NCBI RefSeq assembly: GCF_964273065.1
Contig: NZ_OZ186815.1
Location: 3,782,001-3,846,000, forward strand
Source of the DNA: Nocardiopsis dassonvillei_B
GTDB lineage: Bacteria > Actinomycetota > Actinomycetes > Streptosporangiales > Streptosporangiaceae
Length of the DNA: 64,000 bases
Direction of reading: 5' to 3'
Position 1 is the first letter of the stretch. The number at the start of each line of letters is the position of its first letter. The notes below the pieces were generated by a model. The model had not been told where the DNA came from. It saw only the letters and a list, made by a program, of their open reading frames with translations, and did no database searches. This document shows, in pieces, positions 15,907 through 24,890 of this stretch. A program made the translations under genes and the position numbers.

Positions 15907-17478
15907 TCACTGGCGGGAGACCGCGGAGGCCCCGCCGCGCAGGACGAACTTCTGGATCTTGCCGGTGGCCGTCTTGGGCAGGGCCTCCACGAACTCCACG
16001 CTGGTCGGCGCCTTGAAGTGCGCCAGGTTGTCCCGGGCGAACCCGATGATCTCCTCCTCGGTGGCCCGCACGCCCTCGCGCAGCACCACCGCGGCGCGCG
16101 GCGACTCGCCCCACTTCTCGTGCGGGACGCCGAACACGGCAGCCTCCAGGACCGCCGGGTGGCGCAGCAGCACACCCTCCACCTCGACGGAGGAGATGTT
16201 CTCCCCGCCGGAGATGATGACGTCCTTGAGCCGGTCCTGGATCTCCACGTAGCCGTCGGGGTGCACCACGGCGGCGTCGCCGCTGTGGAACCACCCGTCC
16301 CCCATGGCGCGCTCGGTGGCCTCGGGGTCGTTGTAGTACCCCTTCATCACCACGTTGCCGCGCACGGTGATCTCGCCGACCGTCCTGCCGTCCCAGGGCA
16401 CCTCCGCGCCGTCGTCGCCGACCACCCGCAGTTCGCCGGAGGTGATGAGCTCGACGCCCTGGCGCGCCTTGACCGCGGCCCGCTCCCCCGGCGGCAGCCC
16501 GGCGTGCTCGGCGCGGGGCTCGCAGACGGTGATGAAGGGGGCGGTCTCGGTCAGGCCGTACACGTGGGTGACGGTCCAGCCGAACCCGTCCTCCAGCCGT
16601 TCGATGGTGGCCGCCGCCGGGGAGGCGCCCGCCGTGAACACGTGCACCCCGGACGGGACCTCGCCGCGCACGTCCTCGGGGGCGTTGGCGAGCATGATGA
16701 GGACGGTCGGCGCGGCGCACAGCCACCGCACGCCCTCGGTGCGGACGAGCTCGAACACCGTGGCCGGGTCCATCGCCGGCAGGCACACGTGCACCCCGGC
16801 GGCCGCCGTCACCGTCCAGGTGAACGTCCATCCGTTGGCGTGGAACATCGGCAGCGTCCACAGGTAGGCCTCGCCGATGCCGATCCGCCCGTACAGCAGG
16901 GTGCCCACGGAGTTCATGTAGGCGTTGCGGTGGGTGATCATCACGCCCTTGGGCCGGGCGGTCGTCCCCGACGTGTAGTTGATGGTGAGCAGGGAGTGTT
17001 CGTCGGCCTCGGGGCGCTCGAACGCGGAGGACGCCCCCGCGAGCAGCTCCTCGTAGTCCTCCCAGCCGGGCCGCGCCCCCTCCAGGGCGATGAACCTCTC
17101 CACTCCCGGCATCCGGTCGCGCACCGAGTCGACCGCGTCCAGCTGGTCGGCGTGCACGCACAGCACCCTGGCGCCGGAGTGCCCGACGATGTAGACGAAG
17201 TCCTCGGCGGTCAGCCGGAAGTTCACCGGCACCAGCACCGCGCCCAGCTGCGGGACCGCGTAGAACGACTCCAGCTGGGCGTGGGTGTTGGGCGCGATGT
17301 AGGCGACCCGGTCTCCCCGGGAGACCCCCATCCCCTGGAGCACCGACGACCAGCGGTCGCAGCGGTCGAAGAACTCCTCGTAGGTCAGCCGCAGGCCGCG
17401 GTCGACGACGGCGAGCCGGTCGGGGTACAGCCTGCGGGTCCTGCGGGCGAACTCCAGAGGGGTGAGCGCGAGTTCCAT
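15907..17478 (-). CDS. acyl-CoA synthetase / AMP-dependent ligase
   Basis: The 523-aa ANL-superfamily enzyme has all core motifs: the P-loop YTSGTTARPKGVMITH (about residues 170-185), FTAGASPAAA, VYGLTETAPF, GWFHSGDAAV and the C-terminal PKTATGKIQKFVLR with its catalytic Lys. It activates a carboxylic acid as the acyl-AMP and passes it to CoA. The substrate is unknown; the closest named group would be fatty-acyl or short-chain acyl-CoA ligases. It lies 31 nt downstream of an amidohydrolase gene on the same strand, so the two form a small catabolic operon. Confidence 0.9.
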   Translation of the reverse strand: MELALTPLEFARRTRRLYPDRLAVVDRGLRLTYEEFFDRCDRWSSVLQGMGVSRGDRVAYIAPNTHAQLESFYAVPQLGAVLVPVNFRLTAEDFVYIVGHSGARVLCVHADQLDAVDSVRDRMPGVERFIALEGARPGWEDYEELLAGASSAFERPEADEHSLLTINYTSGTTARPKGVMITHRNAYMNSVGTLLYGRIGIGEAYLWTLPMFHANGWTFTWTVTAAAGVHVCLPAMDPATVFELVRTEGVRWLCAAPTVLIMLANAPEDVRGEVPSGVHVFTAGASPAAATIERLEDGFGWTVTHVYGLTETAPFITVCEPRAEHAGLPPGERAAVKARQGVELITSGELRVVGDDGAEVPWDGRTVGEITVRGNVVMKGYYNDPEATERAMGDGWFHSGDAAVVHPDGYVEIQDRLKDVIISGGENISSVEVEGVLLRHPAVLEAAVFGVPHEKWGESPRAAVVLREGVRATEEEIIGFARDNLAHFKAPTSVEFVEALPKTATGKIQKFVLRGGASAVSRQ

Positions 17479-17509
17479 TGCGGCCTTTCTCTGCGTCGTG
17501 CGGGGGCGG

Positions 17510-18382
17510 TCAGAGGTCGAACAGTCGGGCGGCGTTGTCGTGCAGGACGCCGCGCAGCCAGTCGTCGCCCAGGCCGAGCCCGGCCAGGGCGTCGAGCTGC
17601 TCCAGGTAGGGGTAGGGGATGTTCGGATAGTCCGTGCCGAGCAGGATGCGGTCGGCCAGGTCCTTGAGCCGGGGGAGCGCCTCTGCGGGGAAGGGGGCGC
17701 GCCGCTCGGTGAACCGGGTGAACACCATGGTGGTGTCCAGGTGCACCCGGGGGTACCGCTCGGCCAGGTCGAGGAAGGCCGCGTACTCGGGCGACCCGGC
17801 GTGGGCGATGACCGCGGTCAGCCGGGGGTGGCGGCGCATCACCTCCCCGAACGGCCCGGGCCCGGTGTGCTCGCCGGGCAGCGGTCCGGACCCGCAGTGC
17901 ACCACGACGGGGACCCCGGCGTCGGCCAGCGCGCCCCAGGCCCCGTCGAGCAGCGGGTCGCGCGGATCGTAGCCGCCGACCTGCACGTGGGCCTTGAACA
18001 CGCGGGCGCCCGCCGCGATGGCGGCGGGCACGTAGTCGCGGGCCTCCGGTTCGGGGTAGAGGGTGGCGCTGCGCAGGCAGTCGGGATGGTCGGCGGCGAA
18101 CCCGGCGGCCCAGTCGTTGAGCCAGGCGGCCATGCCGGGGCGGTGGGCGTAGAACAGCGACGTGTAGCGCCGCACCCCGAACTCCCGGAGACGGGAGACC
18201 CGGCGCGCCTCGTCGTCCCGGTAGGTGATGGGCCAGTACCCGCCCAGGGCGTCGAAGTAGGCCCACACCTTGCGCAGCACGTTGTCCGGCATGAAATGGG
18301 TGTGCACGTCCACGAGCCCGGGCAGGCCCAGGCCCTGCCAGACACTGCGGACGGCGGTGGACTCGGTTGAGACGTCGGTCAC
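17510..18382 (-). CDS. amidohydrolase-2 family protein (ACMSD-like)
   Basis: The 290-aa TIM-barrel protein has the metal-site motif GLVDVHTHFMP near the N-terminus, VVVHCGSGP and VIAHAGSPE in the barrel, and LGTDYPNIPYPY near the C-terminus carrying the catalytic Asp. This is the amidohydrolase-2 group, which includes metal-dependent decarboxylases such as ACMSD and gamma-resorcylate decarboxylase as well as lactone hydrolases. It is the first gene of a pair with the acyl-CoA ligase. A plausible order is hydrolysis or decarboxylation followed by CoA activation, but nothing identifies the compound. Confidence 0.85.
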   Translation of the reverse strand: MTDVSTESTAVRSVWQGLGLPGLVDVHTHFMPDNVLRKVWAYFDALGGYWPITYRDDEARRVSRLREFGVRRYTSLFYAHRPGMAAWLNDWAAGFAADHPDCLRSATLYPEPEARDYVPAAIAAGARVFKAHVQVGGYDPRDPLLDGAWGALADAGVPVVVHCGSGPLPGEHTGPGPFGEVMRRHPRLTAVIAHAGSPEYAAFLDLAERYPRVHLDTTMVFTRFTERRAPFPAEALPRLKDLADRILLGTDYPNIPYPYLEQLDALAGLGLGDDWLRGVLHDNAARLFDL

Positions 18383-18445
18383 ACGGACACGATACGAGGG
18401 CGGCCGGTCACGGACCAGCCCGGGGGACGTGCCGCCGAATCCGGT

Positions 18446-19285
18446 TCAGGCCGCCAGCAGCAGCACCCCGGCGACGACGATCGCGGAGGCGGCGACGCGC
18501 ACCGCTCCGAACCGCTCCTTGAACAGCAGGCTGCCCAGGAGCGCCGCGAACACGATGCTGGTCTCGCGCAGCGCGGCGATCCCCGCGAGCGCGCCGCCCA
18601 GCTGCGCCCACAGCACGATCCCGTAGGCGGCCGCACTGATGGCGCCGCCGGCCAGCCCCACCTTCCACACCGGCCGGAGCTGGGCGGGCAGCCGTCCCCG
18701 GCGGGTGCACGCCGCGACCGCGAAGAACACCGGCCCCTGGAGCACCATGATCCAGGTGATGTAGCCCAGCGGGTCCTGGGTGGACCGCACCCCGTAGGCG
18801 TCCACCACGGTGTACGCCGCGATGGCCAGGCCGGTGGCGAACGCCGCGGGCAGGGCTCCCAATTGCGCCCGGGAGGGGAGGCCCCCGGCGAACACCAGGG
18901 TCATCAGCCCGGTCGAGACGACCAGCACCCCGAGCAGGTGGGGCGCGGACATGTCCTCGCCGAGCAGGGTCACCCCGACCAGCGCCACCACCCACGGGGC
19001 GGTGCCCCGGGCCAGCGGGTACACCTGGCCGAACTCGCCGCTGCGGTAGGAGGCCATGAGCAGGCCGAAGTAGACCAGGTGCGTGAGCACCGAGGCGGTC
19101 AGGAACGGCCAGGCCTCGCGGGGCGGCAGGCCCACGACGAACAGCATCGGCAGGGTGGGGACCATGCCGCCCAGGCCGATGAGGGCGAAGCCCAGGAGCC
19201 GGTCGGTGATGCCGTGGGCGATGGCGTTCCAGGCGGCGTGCAGCAGCGCGGCGAGCAGGACCGCCGCCACGATCACAGGAGTCAT
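18446..19285 (-). CDS. DMT-superfamily (EamA-like) transporter
   Basis: The protein of about 279 aa has ten hydrophobic segments and two EamA repeats. The first repeat begins VIVAAVLLAALLHAAWNAIAHG, with the family HAxWNA motif. The second has SAAAYGIVLWAQLGGALAGI and AALRETSIVFAALLGSLLFKERF, the conserved end of EamA proteins. These export small metabolites or amino acids. The ATG at 19285 was chosen; a TTG at 19312 would add nine polar residues. It lies 63 bp upstream of the amidohydrolase operon on the same strand, so cotranscription is possible. Confidence 0.85.
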   Translation of the reverse strand: MTPVIVAAVLLAALLHAAWNAIAHGITDRLLGFALIGLGGMVPTLPMLFVVGLPPREAWPFLTASVLTHLVYFGLLMASYRSGEFGQVYPLARGTAPWVVALVGVTLLGEDMSAPHLLGVLVVSTGLMTLVFAGGLPSRAQLGALPAAFATGLAIAAYTVVDAYGVRSTQDPLGYITWIMVLQGPVFFAVAACTRRGRLPAQLRPVWKVGLAGGAISAAAYGIVLWAQLGGALAGIAALRETSIVFAALLGSLLFKERFGAVRVAASAIVVAGVLLLAA

Positions 19286-19421
19286 GGGATGTTTCGTCTC
19301 GGTGGCGGACAAGGCCGACCACCCTACTCCCGGACCCCTTTCACGTTCGCGGCGGCCGACGGCCGGTGGAGCGGGCGGTCCCGGCCCGCCGGGAGGTGTC
19401 CGGCAGGCCGGGCCTCGGCGG

Positions 19422-19907
19422 TCAGGCCCGGCGCCGGGTGCGGGCGTTGGTGGGGGCGATGCGGTCGTTGCGCAGGTGCTCGTACACGATCGACGCGCGC
19501 ACGTCGGCCACCTCGGGGCGTTCGGTCAGCTTGTCGATGACGAACGCGTAGAGGCTGTTGTTGTCCGGCAGCGCCACGTGGACCAGGAAGTCCTCGCTGC
19601 CGGAGGTCACGAACACCGACAGCGTGTCCGGCAGCGAGCGCACCCAGTCCCGGAACGCCTCGATGTTGTGCCGTGAGGGCTTGACCACACTCACGGTGAT
19701 GAGCGCCTGCACCGGTCGGCCGATGAGCTCCAGGTCCACGTCCAGGATCGCGCCGCGGATCACACCCTTCTCCCGCAGCGCGCGCGTGCGGTCGAGGGTC
19801 GTGGTGGGCGATGCGCCCACCGCGGCGGCCACATCGCGGTTGGTCTTCCGTGCGTCCGACTGGAGTTCGGCCAGAATCGCCGTATCAAGTTCGTCGAGAT
19901 CAGCCAT
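19422..19907 (-). CDS. Lrp/AsnC-family transcriptional regulator
   Basis: The 161-aa protein has the standard Lrp layout. An N-terminal helix-turn-helix (LDTAILAELQSDARKTNRDVAAAVGASPTTTLDRTRAL) is followed by an RAM/ActR ligand-binding domain (ALITVSVVKPSR, SEDFLVHVALPD, EVADVRASIVYEHL). It senses an amino acid or similar metabolite in related cases. It is divergent from an MFS transporter, with a clear inverted repeat in the 191-bp spacer, so it probably regulates that exporter. Confidence 0.9.
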   Translation of the reverse strand: MADLDELDTAILAELQSDARKTNRDVAAAVGASPTTTLDRTRALREKGVIRGAILDVDLELIGRPVQALITVSVVKPSRHNIEAFRDWVRSLPDTLSVFVTSGSEDFLVHVALPDNNSLYAFVIDKLTERPEVADVRASIVYEHLRNDRIAPTNARTRRRA

Positions 19908-19920
19908 GTGCGCATCATAC

Positions 19921-19969
19921 CCGTATTAAGTACGGAAAGTTGTGTATACGCCCGGGTTATGCCTAACAT
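19921..19969 (+). promoter_or_regulatory. Lrp-type inverted repeat and promoter of the MFS gene
   Basis: CCGTA-TTAAG-TACGG (19921-19935) is a perfect inverted repeat just upstream of the Lrp start. A promoter-like pair, TTGTGT (19940-19945) and TAACAT (19964-19969), is separated by 18 bp and faces the MFS gene, giving a leader of about 120 nt. The local DNA is much less GC-rich than its surroundings. Confidence 0.5.
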
Positions 19970-20098
19970 TCAAGCGAAAAGGTCGTATTTGGCTCGCCCG
20001 AGAAGAGATCCTTCGGAGGCAGGCGATGAAGCTCGCCGGTCGGCCTGGCTCTGGTGCAACGCCGCACCGCCGCTGAACAAGGGACGTCCGTCGCCGTT

Positions 20099-21421
20099 AT
20101 GTCACCCTCGTCGATGACGGCCGTCGCCGACCGACCGTCGGTACGGCCCGCCCCGGAGCACACCACAGCCCGCCGGGGCCGCATCCTCGCCCTCGTGGCC
20201 ATCGCCTGCGCGGCGCTCAACCTGCGCCTGGTGGTCACCTCGCTGTCGCCACTGCTGACCACGATCTCCGCCGAGTTCGGGTTCACCGCCACCGTCGTCG
20301 GTGTCTTCGGAACGCTGCCGCTGGTCGCCTTCGCCGTGTTCGGCCTGGTCACGCCGTTGATCATGCGCCGGATCGGCCCCGAGGCCACCGTCGTGCTCAG
20401 CATGGTCCTCACCGCCGCCGGACAGGCGCTGCGCGCCTTCGCGCCCGGCACCGGCACCCTGCTGCTGCTCACCGCCGTGGCGCTCACCGGCGCCGCGCTG
20501 GGCAACGTGGTGCTGCCCCCGCTCATCAAGCAGTACTTCCCCGACCGGCTGGCCGCGCTGAGCACGGTCCAGATGGTCGCCATCCACATCGGCGCCCTGT
20601 TCCCGCCCCTGGTGGCGGTGCCCCTGGCCGAGGCCTTCGGCTGGCGGGTCGCGCTGGGCTCCTGGTCCGCGGTCGCCCTGGTCGCGGGCCTGCTGTGGGC
20701 CGCCCAGTGGATGTCCCCGGCGTCGCGCCGCACCGGCGGCACCGCCCGGGCCGAGCAGGGGCCGGAGCTCGCCCGCCCGCTGCACCGGGTGGGCATGGCC
20801 TGGCGGATGGCGCTGCTGTTCGGCCTGGTCACCTGGAACGTCTTCACCCTGTTCACCTGGCTTCCGGCGCTGCTCACCGACGCCGGGCACACCTCCGCCT
20901 ACGCCGGGACGATGGTGTCTCTCATGGTCGGGGTGAGCCTGCTGTTCGGCCTGGTCGCGCCGACGGTGACCGCCCGGGCCGCCGACACGTTCCCGATCGT
21001 CGCGCTGGGCGTGGCCGGGTACGCCGCCGGATACCTCGGCCTGGCCGCGGGGCCGGCCTGGCTGGCCCCGCTCTGGACGTGCTTCCTGGGCCTGGGCACG
21101 AGCCTGTTCGTGGTCGTCATGACCATGATCAACACCCGGGCCACCACGGGCCGGGGCTCCGCCTCGCTCTCGGGGTTCGTCCAGGGGGTGGGCAGCGGTG
21201 TGGCCCTGGGCGGCCCGCTGCTGTTCGGCCTGCTCGCGGAGCTGACCGGCGGGTGGACCCTGTCGTACCTGCTCGTCGCCGGCGGATCGCTGACCGGGGC
21301 GGTCGTGGTCGCCTACCTGGAGCGCACCCCGTGGACGATCGAGGCGGCCGCGGCGGGGCACCGGCCCTCCCGCCGGGGGCGGCACTCCGCCGACCGCCGG
21401 TCCGGCTCCGCCCGGGGCTGA
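20099..21421 (+). CDS. MFS transporter, CynX/NimT-like
   Basis: The protein of about 440 aa has twelve membrane segments. Near the N-terminus, ALNLRLVVTSLSPLLTTISAEFGF is the signature of the CynX/NimT (cyanate and nitroimidazole) branch of the major facilitator superfamily, followed by GVFGTLPLVAFAVFGLVTPLI. FSGRxRP-type drug-efflux motifs are not evident. The ATG at 20099 was chosen with a weak AAGGGAC upstream; an ATG at 20114 or a GTG at 20054 are alternatives. It is divergent from an Lrp regulator that probably controls it. The substrate is unknown. Confidence 0.85.
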   Translation: MSPSSMTAVADRPSVRPAPEHTTARRGRILALVAIACAALNLRLVVTSLSPLLTTISAEFGFTATVVGVFGTLPLVAFAVFGLVTPLIMRRIGPEATVVLSMVLTAAGQALRAFAPGTGTLLLLTAVALTGAALGNVVLPPLIKQYFPDRLAALSTVQMVAIHIGALFPPLVAVPLAEAFGWRVALGSWSAVALVAGLLWAAQWMSPASRRTGGTARAEQGPELARPLHRVGMAWRMALLFGLVTWNVFTLFTWLPALLTDAGHTSAYAGTMVSLMVGVSLLFGLVAPTVTARAADTFPIVALGVAGYAAGYLGLAAGPAWLAPLWTCFLGLGTSLFVVVMTMINTRATTGRGSASLSGFVQGVGSGVALGGPLLFGLLAELTGGWTLSYLLVAGGSLTGAVVVAYLERTPWTIEAAAAGHRPSRRGRHSADRRSGSARG

Positions 21422-21462
21422 CCGCTCCCGGCGCGGCCGCCACCGGCCGCGCCGGGAGCGGT
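21421..21462 (+). terminator. 18-bp perfect hairpin starting at the MFS stop codon
   Basis: The arms (21421-21438 and 21445-21462) are perfectly complementary, with a 6-nt loop GCCACC. The first base is the final A of the TGA stop. No T-run follows. Confidence 0.75.
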
Positions 21463-22010
21463 GCGTGGAGCAACGGTGCTCCGGGACCCCGCCGCAACGG
21501 GCGGGGTCGAAGCCCACCCGGATCCCACGAGGTTCTTTTTTCCCTTTCCTCCCATGTGGATCGCGGATTTCACGTGCATCTGCATTCTCGCGAAACTCTT
21601 TCCTGAACGGGTGAACGGAGTTCCCCGCCTCCGGTCAAGAGGCGTTCGGACGGATTTCCGGAAAACCCGTGGCCGGACGTGGCCAGGGGGGAGAAGGCCC
21701 ACCGCGCAGACGTATCGGGGCCCGCCGGTGCCGCCCCGGGCACCTTTTCCCACCTGCGCTGAGGATGTTTCCGACATGAATCACCTGAGAGCGTGATCTA
21801 CCCCAACAAAGGCGTTTAATGTGGTGAATGCACGCATAATGGCGGCATGACAACCTCACCCCCCGGACAGCCCCCCGGGAGACTCCCCTGACCCCGGAGA
21901 GAGCATGTGCCCGCCGACCGACCGGCGGTCCCGCACACGAGCACCGATCGCACCAGGCCGGTATCGCGGCATCCCCGGTACACGAGGGGCTCTCAGGGGA
22001 GTCGATCACC
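21463..22010. other. 548-bp intergenic region, no gene seen
   Basis: Two less GC-rich patches (21525-21620 and 21765-21860) could hold promoters for the next MFS gene; CATAAT at 21834-21839 is a possible -10. A pyrimidine run (TTCTTTTTTCCCTTTCCTCCC region) lies near 21534-21553. The open frames here have no recognisable domain. Confidence 0.4.
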
Positions 22011-23483
22011 ATGGCCACGGACCAGCTCCGTTTTCGCCCGACCCGCACCGGTCGGCGCTCCGCCGTGCCCGGCACGGCGGACCGCCACCCGCTCCCCGGA
22101 GCGGACGCCCCGTCCCCCGCCGGGCCGGAGGGGCCGCCGCCACCGCTGATCGGAGCGGGAGCACCGCCCCCGCTCCCCGGAGTGGACGACCCCCTCCCAC
22201 TCACCGGCGACCTGCCGGTGCTCACGGCCCCGGCCGACCCGCACCCGGCCGACGCCGTCCCGCCCCCGCTGCTCCGGAACCTCGACTTCCAGGCCCTGTG
22301 GACCAGCCGGTTCTTCGCCGGGCTCGGCAAGGAGAGCGGCGAGGTCGCCTACCCCCTGCTGTGCCTGATGCTCGCCGGGTCCGCCGCCCACGCCGGGGTC
22401 ATCGGTGCGGCCCAGGTGGCCACCACCATGATCGCGGCCGTCGTCGGAGGCTCGCTGGCGGACCGCTCCAACCGGCGCGTCGTCCTGCTCTGCTGCGACC
22501 TGGGGCGGCTCGTCCTGCTCGGCCTCTTCGGGGTCGTGCTGCTCAGCGGCAACGTCACCTTCCCGGCCGTCATCGCCGTCGCGGTGTGCTCCTCCGCGCT
22601 CATGGGGGTCTCCAACCCCGTGGCCATGGCAGCCATCAAGCAGCTGGTCCCCGCGCCGCAGGTGGCGGACGCCTCCGCCCAGAACCAGATCCGCTTCTTC
22701 AGCACCAGCGCGCTGGGCGCGCCCGTCGCCGGGTTCCTGTTCAACCTCGGCCGCGCCTACCCCTTCCTGGCGGAGGCGGTCGCCTACCTGGTGTCGGCGG
22801 CGCTGGTGCTGTGCATCCGCCGCCCCATGCAGGAGCGCGGGTACCGGGCCCGCGAACCGTGGACGCTGCGCGGCATGGTCGGCGGGTTCGTGTTCCTGGC
22901 CCGCCACCCCATCCTGCGGCCGATGCTGATGTGGATCGTCGGGTTCAACATCGCCTTCACCCAGACCGGAACGTTCCTGGCGCTCATCGCCACCGCCGAG
23001 GGCCAGGGGGCGAGCCACCTCCAGATCGGCCTCACCGTTGCACTGGCCGGAACCGGCGGACTGGTGGGCGCCCTCGTGGCCGGACCGGTCATCAGGTCGG
23101 TGCGGCCCTCGGCGACCTTCCTGGCCGCCGCCTGGTCGGCCCCGGTGTGCGCGCTCGCGCTGGTGGTCGCGCCGAACGTGCTGTCCCTGGGTGTCCTGGT
23201 CGGCTGCGTGTTCGCGATCGTCCCGTGCGTGAACGCCGTGTTCTACGGCTACATCGCGGCGTCGGTGACCGACGAGTTCCAGGGCCGGGTGCTGGGCGCG
23301 GTCACGTTCATGTGCCTGGTGTCCCAGCCGGTCGGCATCCTCGGTGTGGGCCTGTTGTTCGACGCAGCCGGGCCCACCTGGGTCTTCGTGTCGATGGCCG
23401 TGGTGTCGGGGCTGGCGGCGCTGTTCAGCCTCTCCCCGGTGATGCGCGACCTCCCCCGGCCCGAGGACGTCGCCGTATCCTGA
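22011..23483 (+). CDS. MFS transporter with long proline-rich N-terminus (EntS/MFS_3-like)
   Basis: The 490-aa protein has twelve membrane segments. Before them is an unusual cytoplasmic extension of about 90 residues rich in Pro, Gly and Ala. The first helix region is FQALWTSRFFAGLGKESGEVAYPLL, typical of the MFS_3 group that includes enterobactin exporters and macrolide pumps (GGSLADRSNRRVVLLCCDLGR is the loop 2-3 motif). The extension may simply reflect a start further downstream, but I see no better-supported start. GGGGAG lies about 11 nt before the ATG. Regulation is not visible. Confidence 0.82.
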   Translation: MATDQLRFRPTRTGRRSAVPGTADRHPLPGADAPSPAGPEGPPPPLIGAGAPPPLPGVDDPLPLTGDLPVLTAPADPHPADAVPPPLLRNLDFQALWTSRFFAGLGKESGEVAYPLLCLMLAGSAAHAGVIGAAQVATTMIAAVVGGSLADRSNRRVVLLCCDLGRLVLLGLFGVVLLSGNVTFPAVIAVAVCSSALMGVSNPVAMAAIKQLVPAPQVADASAQNQIRFFSTSALGAPVAGFLFNLGRAYPFLAEAVAYLVSAALVLCIRRPMQERGYRAREPWTLRGMVGGFVFLARHPILRPMLMWIVGFNIAFTQTGTFLALIATAEGQGASHLQIGLTVALAGTGGLVGALVAGPVIRSVRPSATFLAAAWSAPVCALALVVAPNVLSLGVLVGCVFAIVPCVNAVFYGYIAASVTDEFQGRVLGAVTFMCLVSQPVGILGVGLLFDAAGPTWVFVSMAVVSGLAALFSLSPVMRDLPRPEDVAVS

Positions 23484-23512
23484 CCGGTCGCGGGCGGGCG
23501 CCCGCGACCGGT
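23483..23512 (+). terminator. 14-bp hairpin starting at the MFS stop codon
   Basis: A perfect inverted repeat (arm ACCGGTCGCGGGCG) begins at the A of the stop codon. Its centre is only 2 nt, so in practice the stem is about 12 bp with a 6-nt loop. It also lies 14 nt past the stop of the convergent rskA gene, so it can serve both directions. Confidence 0.7.
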
Positions 23513-23526
23513 GCCCCGCGCCCCGT

Positions 23527-24270
23527 TCAGGATCCGATGGGCATCGCCATGATGGGGTCGGAGGTGGGCTGCTCGGAACCGCCCGCCGGTTCGATGGTCA
23601 CCGCGACGCCCTCGGTGCCGGCGCCCCGCGTGGCGGCCGGGACCGGGGCGACCACGCCGCGGTCGTCCACCGGCAGCACGCCGGCCGAGTACACGGTCCC
23701 GTCGGCCCGGGTGAACCAGAGCTGGTAGTCCTCCCGCTCCAGCGGTTCCAGGCCGTGGCCGCTGAACACCAGGCTGCCGTGCGCCTCGGAGTACACCGCC
23801 GCGACGAACACGCCCTCCATGGGCTCTGCGGTGGTGTACTGCGACTCCGGGTCCGACAGCACCGCCGCGACCAGCCGCTCGTTCTCCTGGAGGGCGCGGA
23901 TGCTCCGCGCCTGCTCCCAGGCCACCGCGCCCAGCGCCACCGCCACGGCCAGACAGGCGGCGAGCATCCACGTCGAACCGCGCGTCCACCACCGGCGGCC
24001 CGGCTCGGCCAGCAGGGCGGGCGGCGGGGCCAGCTGGCGGGTGCGCGAAACCTCGGCCAGCACCCGGTCGCGCAGTCCGGGCGGTGGCGGGGACTCGGCG
24101 GCCGTGCCCAGCAGCGCGACGGTCTCGGCGAATCCGCGCACCTCCTGCACGCACGAGTCGCACCGGGACAGGTGGTCCTCGAACCGGACCGCCTCCTCCG
24201 GCGCCAGCGCGTCCAGGGCGTAGGCCCCCGACAGCGTGTGCGGGTCCTGCCTCAGTCTCCGGCTCACCAC
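23527..24270 (-). CDS. rskA: anti-sigma-K factor RskA-like
   Basis: The 247-aa membrane-anchored anti-sigma factor has an N-terminal zinc-binding anti-sigma domain (residues 1-60) with HTLSGAYALDALAPEE and the HLSRCDSC motif that supplies ligands. A single membrane helix follows (TWMLAACLAVAVALGAVAW, about 100-118). The extracytoplasmic RskA domain includes YQLWFTRADGTVYSAGVLP, the conserved strand pattern of the family. It would hold SigK inactive until cleaved by regulated proteolysis. Its start overlaps the end of sigK by 7 bp, so the two are translationally coupled. Confidence 0.9.
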   Translation of the reverse strand: MVSRRLRQDPHTLSGAYALDALAPEEAVRFEDHLSRCDSCVQEVRGFAETVALLGTAAESPPPPGLRDRVLAEVSRTRQLAPPPALLAEPGRRWWTRGSTWMLAACLAVAVALGAVAWEQARSIRALQENERLVAAVLSDPESQYTTAEPMEGVFVAAVYSEAHGSLVFSGHGLEPLEREDYQLWFTRADGTVYSAGVLPVDDRGVVAPVPAATRGAGTEGVAVTIEPAGGSEQPTSDPIMAMPIGS

Positions 24271-24869
24271 TCCACCCCCAGGCAGTCGCGCAGCCGGATC
24301 AGCCCGTCGCGCATCCGCGTCTTGACCGTGCCCAGCGGAGCGGACAGCAGCCTGGCCACCTCACGGTAGGTGTATCCGCCGTAGTAGGCCAGCCGCACCG
24401 ACTGCTCCTGGAGTTCGGTGAGGGTGTCCAGGCAGCGGCGCACCCGCTCCCGCTCCATGCGGTCGGTCACCTCCTCGGCGACCTCGTCGTAGGGGCGGCC
24501 CACCTCCGCGGCGGCCGCCCGCGCCTCCCGGTCCGCGCCGACCTGCTCCGAGCGCACCCGGTCCACGGCGCGGCGGTGGGCGAGGGTCATCAGCCAGGCC
24601 CGCGGTGTCCCGCGCCGCGGGTCGTAGCGGCAGGCCGTGCGCCACACCTCCACCATGACCTCCTGGGTGACCTCCTCGGACTGTGCCGGGTCGCGCAGCA
24701 CCCGGCGCACCAGCCCGTGGACCGCGGGGGCCACCCGGTCGTACACCTCCCCGAACGCGGCCTCGTCCCCGCGGGCCACCGCGCCCAGCAGGTCGACGAG
24801 GCCGCGTTCGGGCTCGGGCACCGGCTCCGCCGCCCGCGGGCCGCGCGCCCGTGCCGCGTCCTGGTCCAT
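24264..24869 (-). CDS. sigK: ECF RNA polymerase sigma factor SigK
   Basis: The 201-aa ECF sigma factor has region 2 (AFGEVYDRVAPAVHGLVRRVL and RYDPRRGTPRAWLMTLAHRRAVDRVR) and region 4 (LTELQEQSVRLAYYGGYTYREVARLLSAPLGTVKTRMRDGLIRLRD). It overlaps an RskA-type anti-sigma gene and follows a fasciclin lipoprotein gene. The same association exists in Mycobacterium tuberculosis, where SigK drives mpt70 and mpt83. A promoter resembling the SigK consensus lies within this cluster at 27307-27334. A 26-bp perfect palindrome separates it from the fasciclin gene. Confidence 0.92.
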   Translation of the reverse strand: MDQDAARARGPRAAEPVPEPERGLVDLLGAVARGDEAAFGEVYDRVAPAVHGLVRRVLRDPAQSEEVTQEVMVEVWRTACRYDPRRGTPRAWLMTLAHRRAVDRVRSEQVGADREARAAAAEVGRPYDEVAEEVTDRMERERVRRCLDTLTELQEQSVRLAYYGGYTYREVARLLSAPLGTVKTRMRDGLIRLRDCLGVEW

Positions 24870-24890
24870 CGGTCCTCCCTGTCGAGGTGG

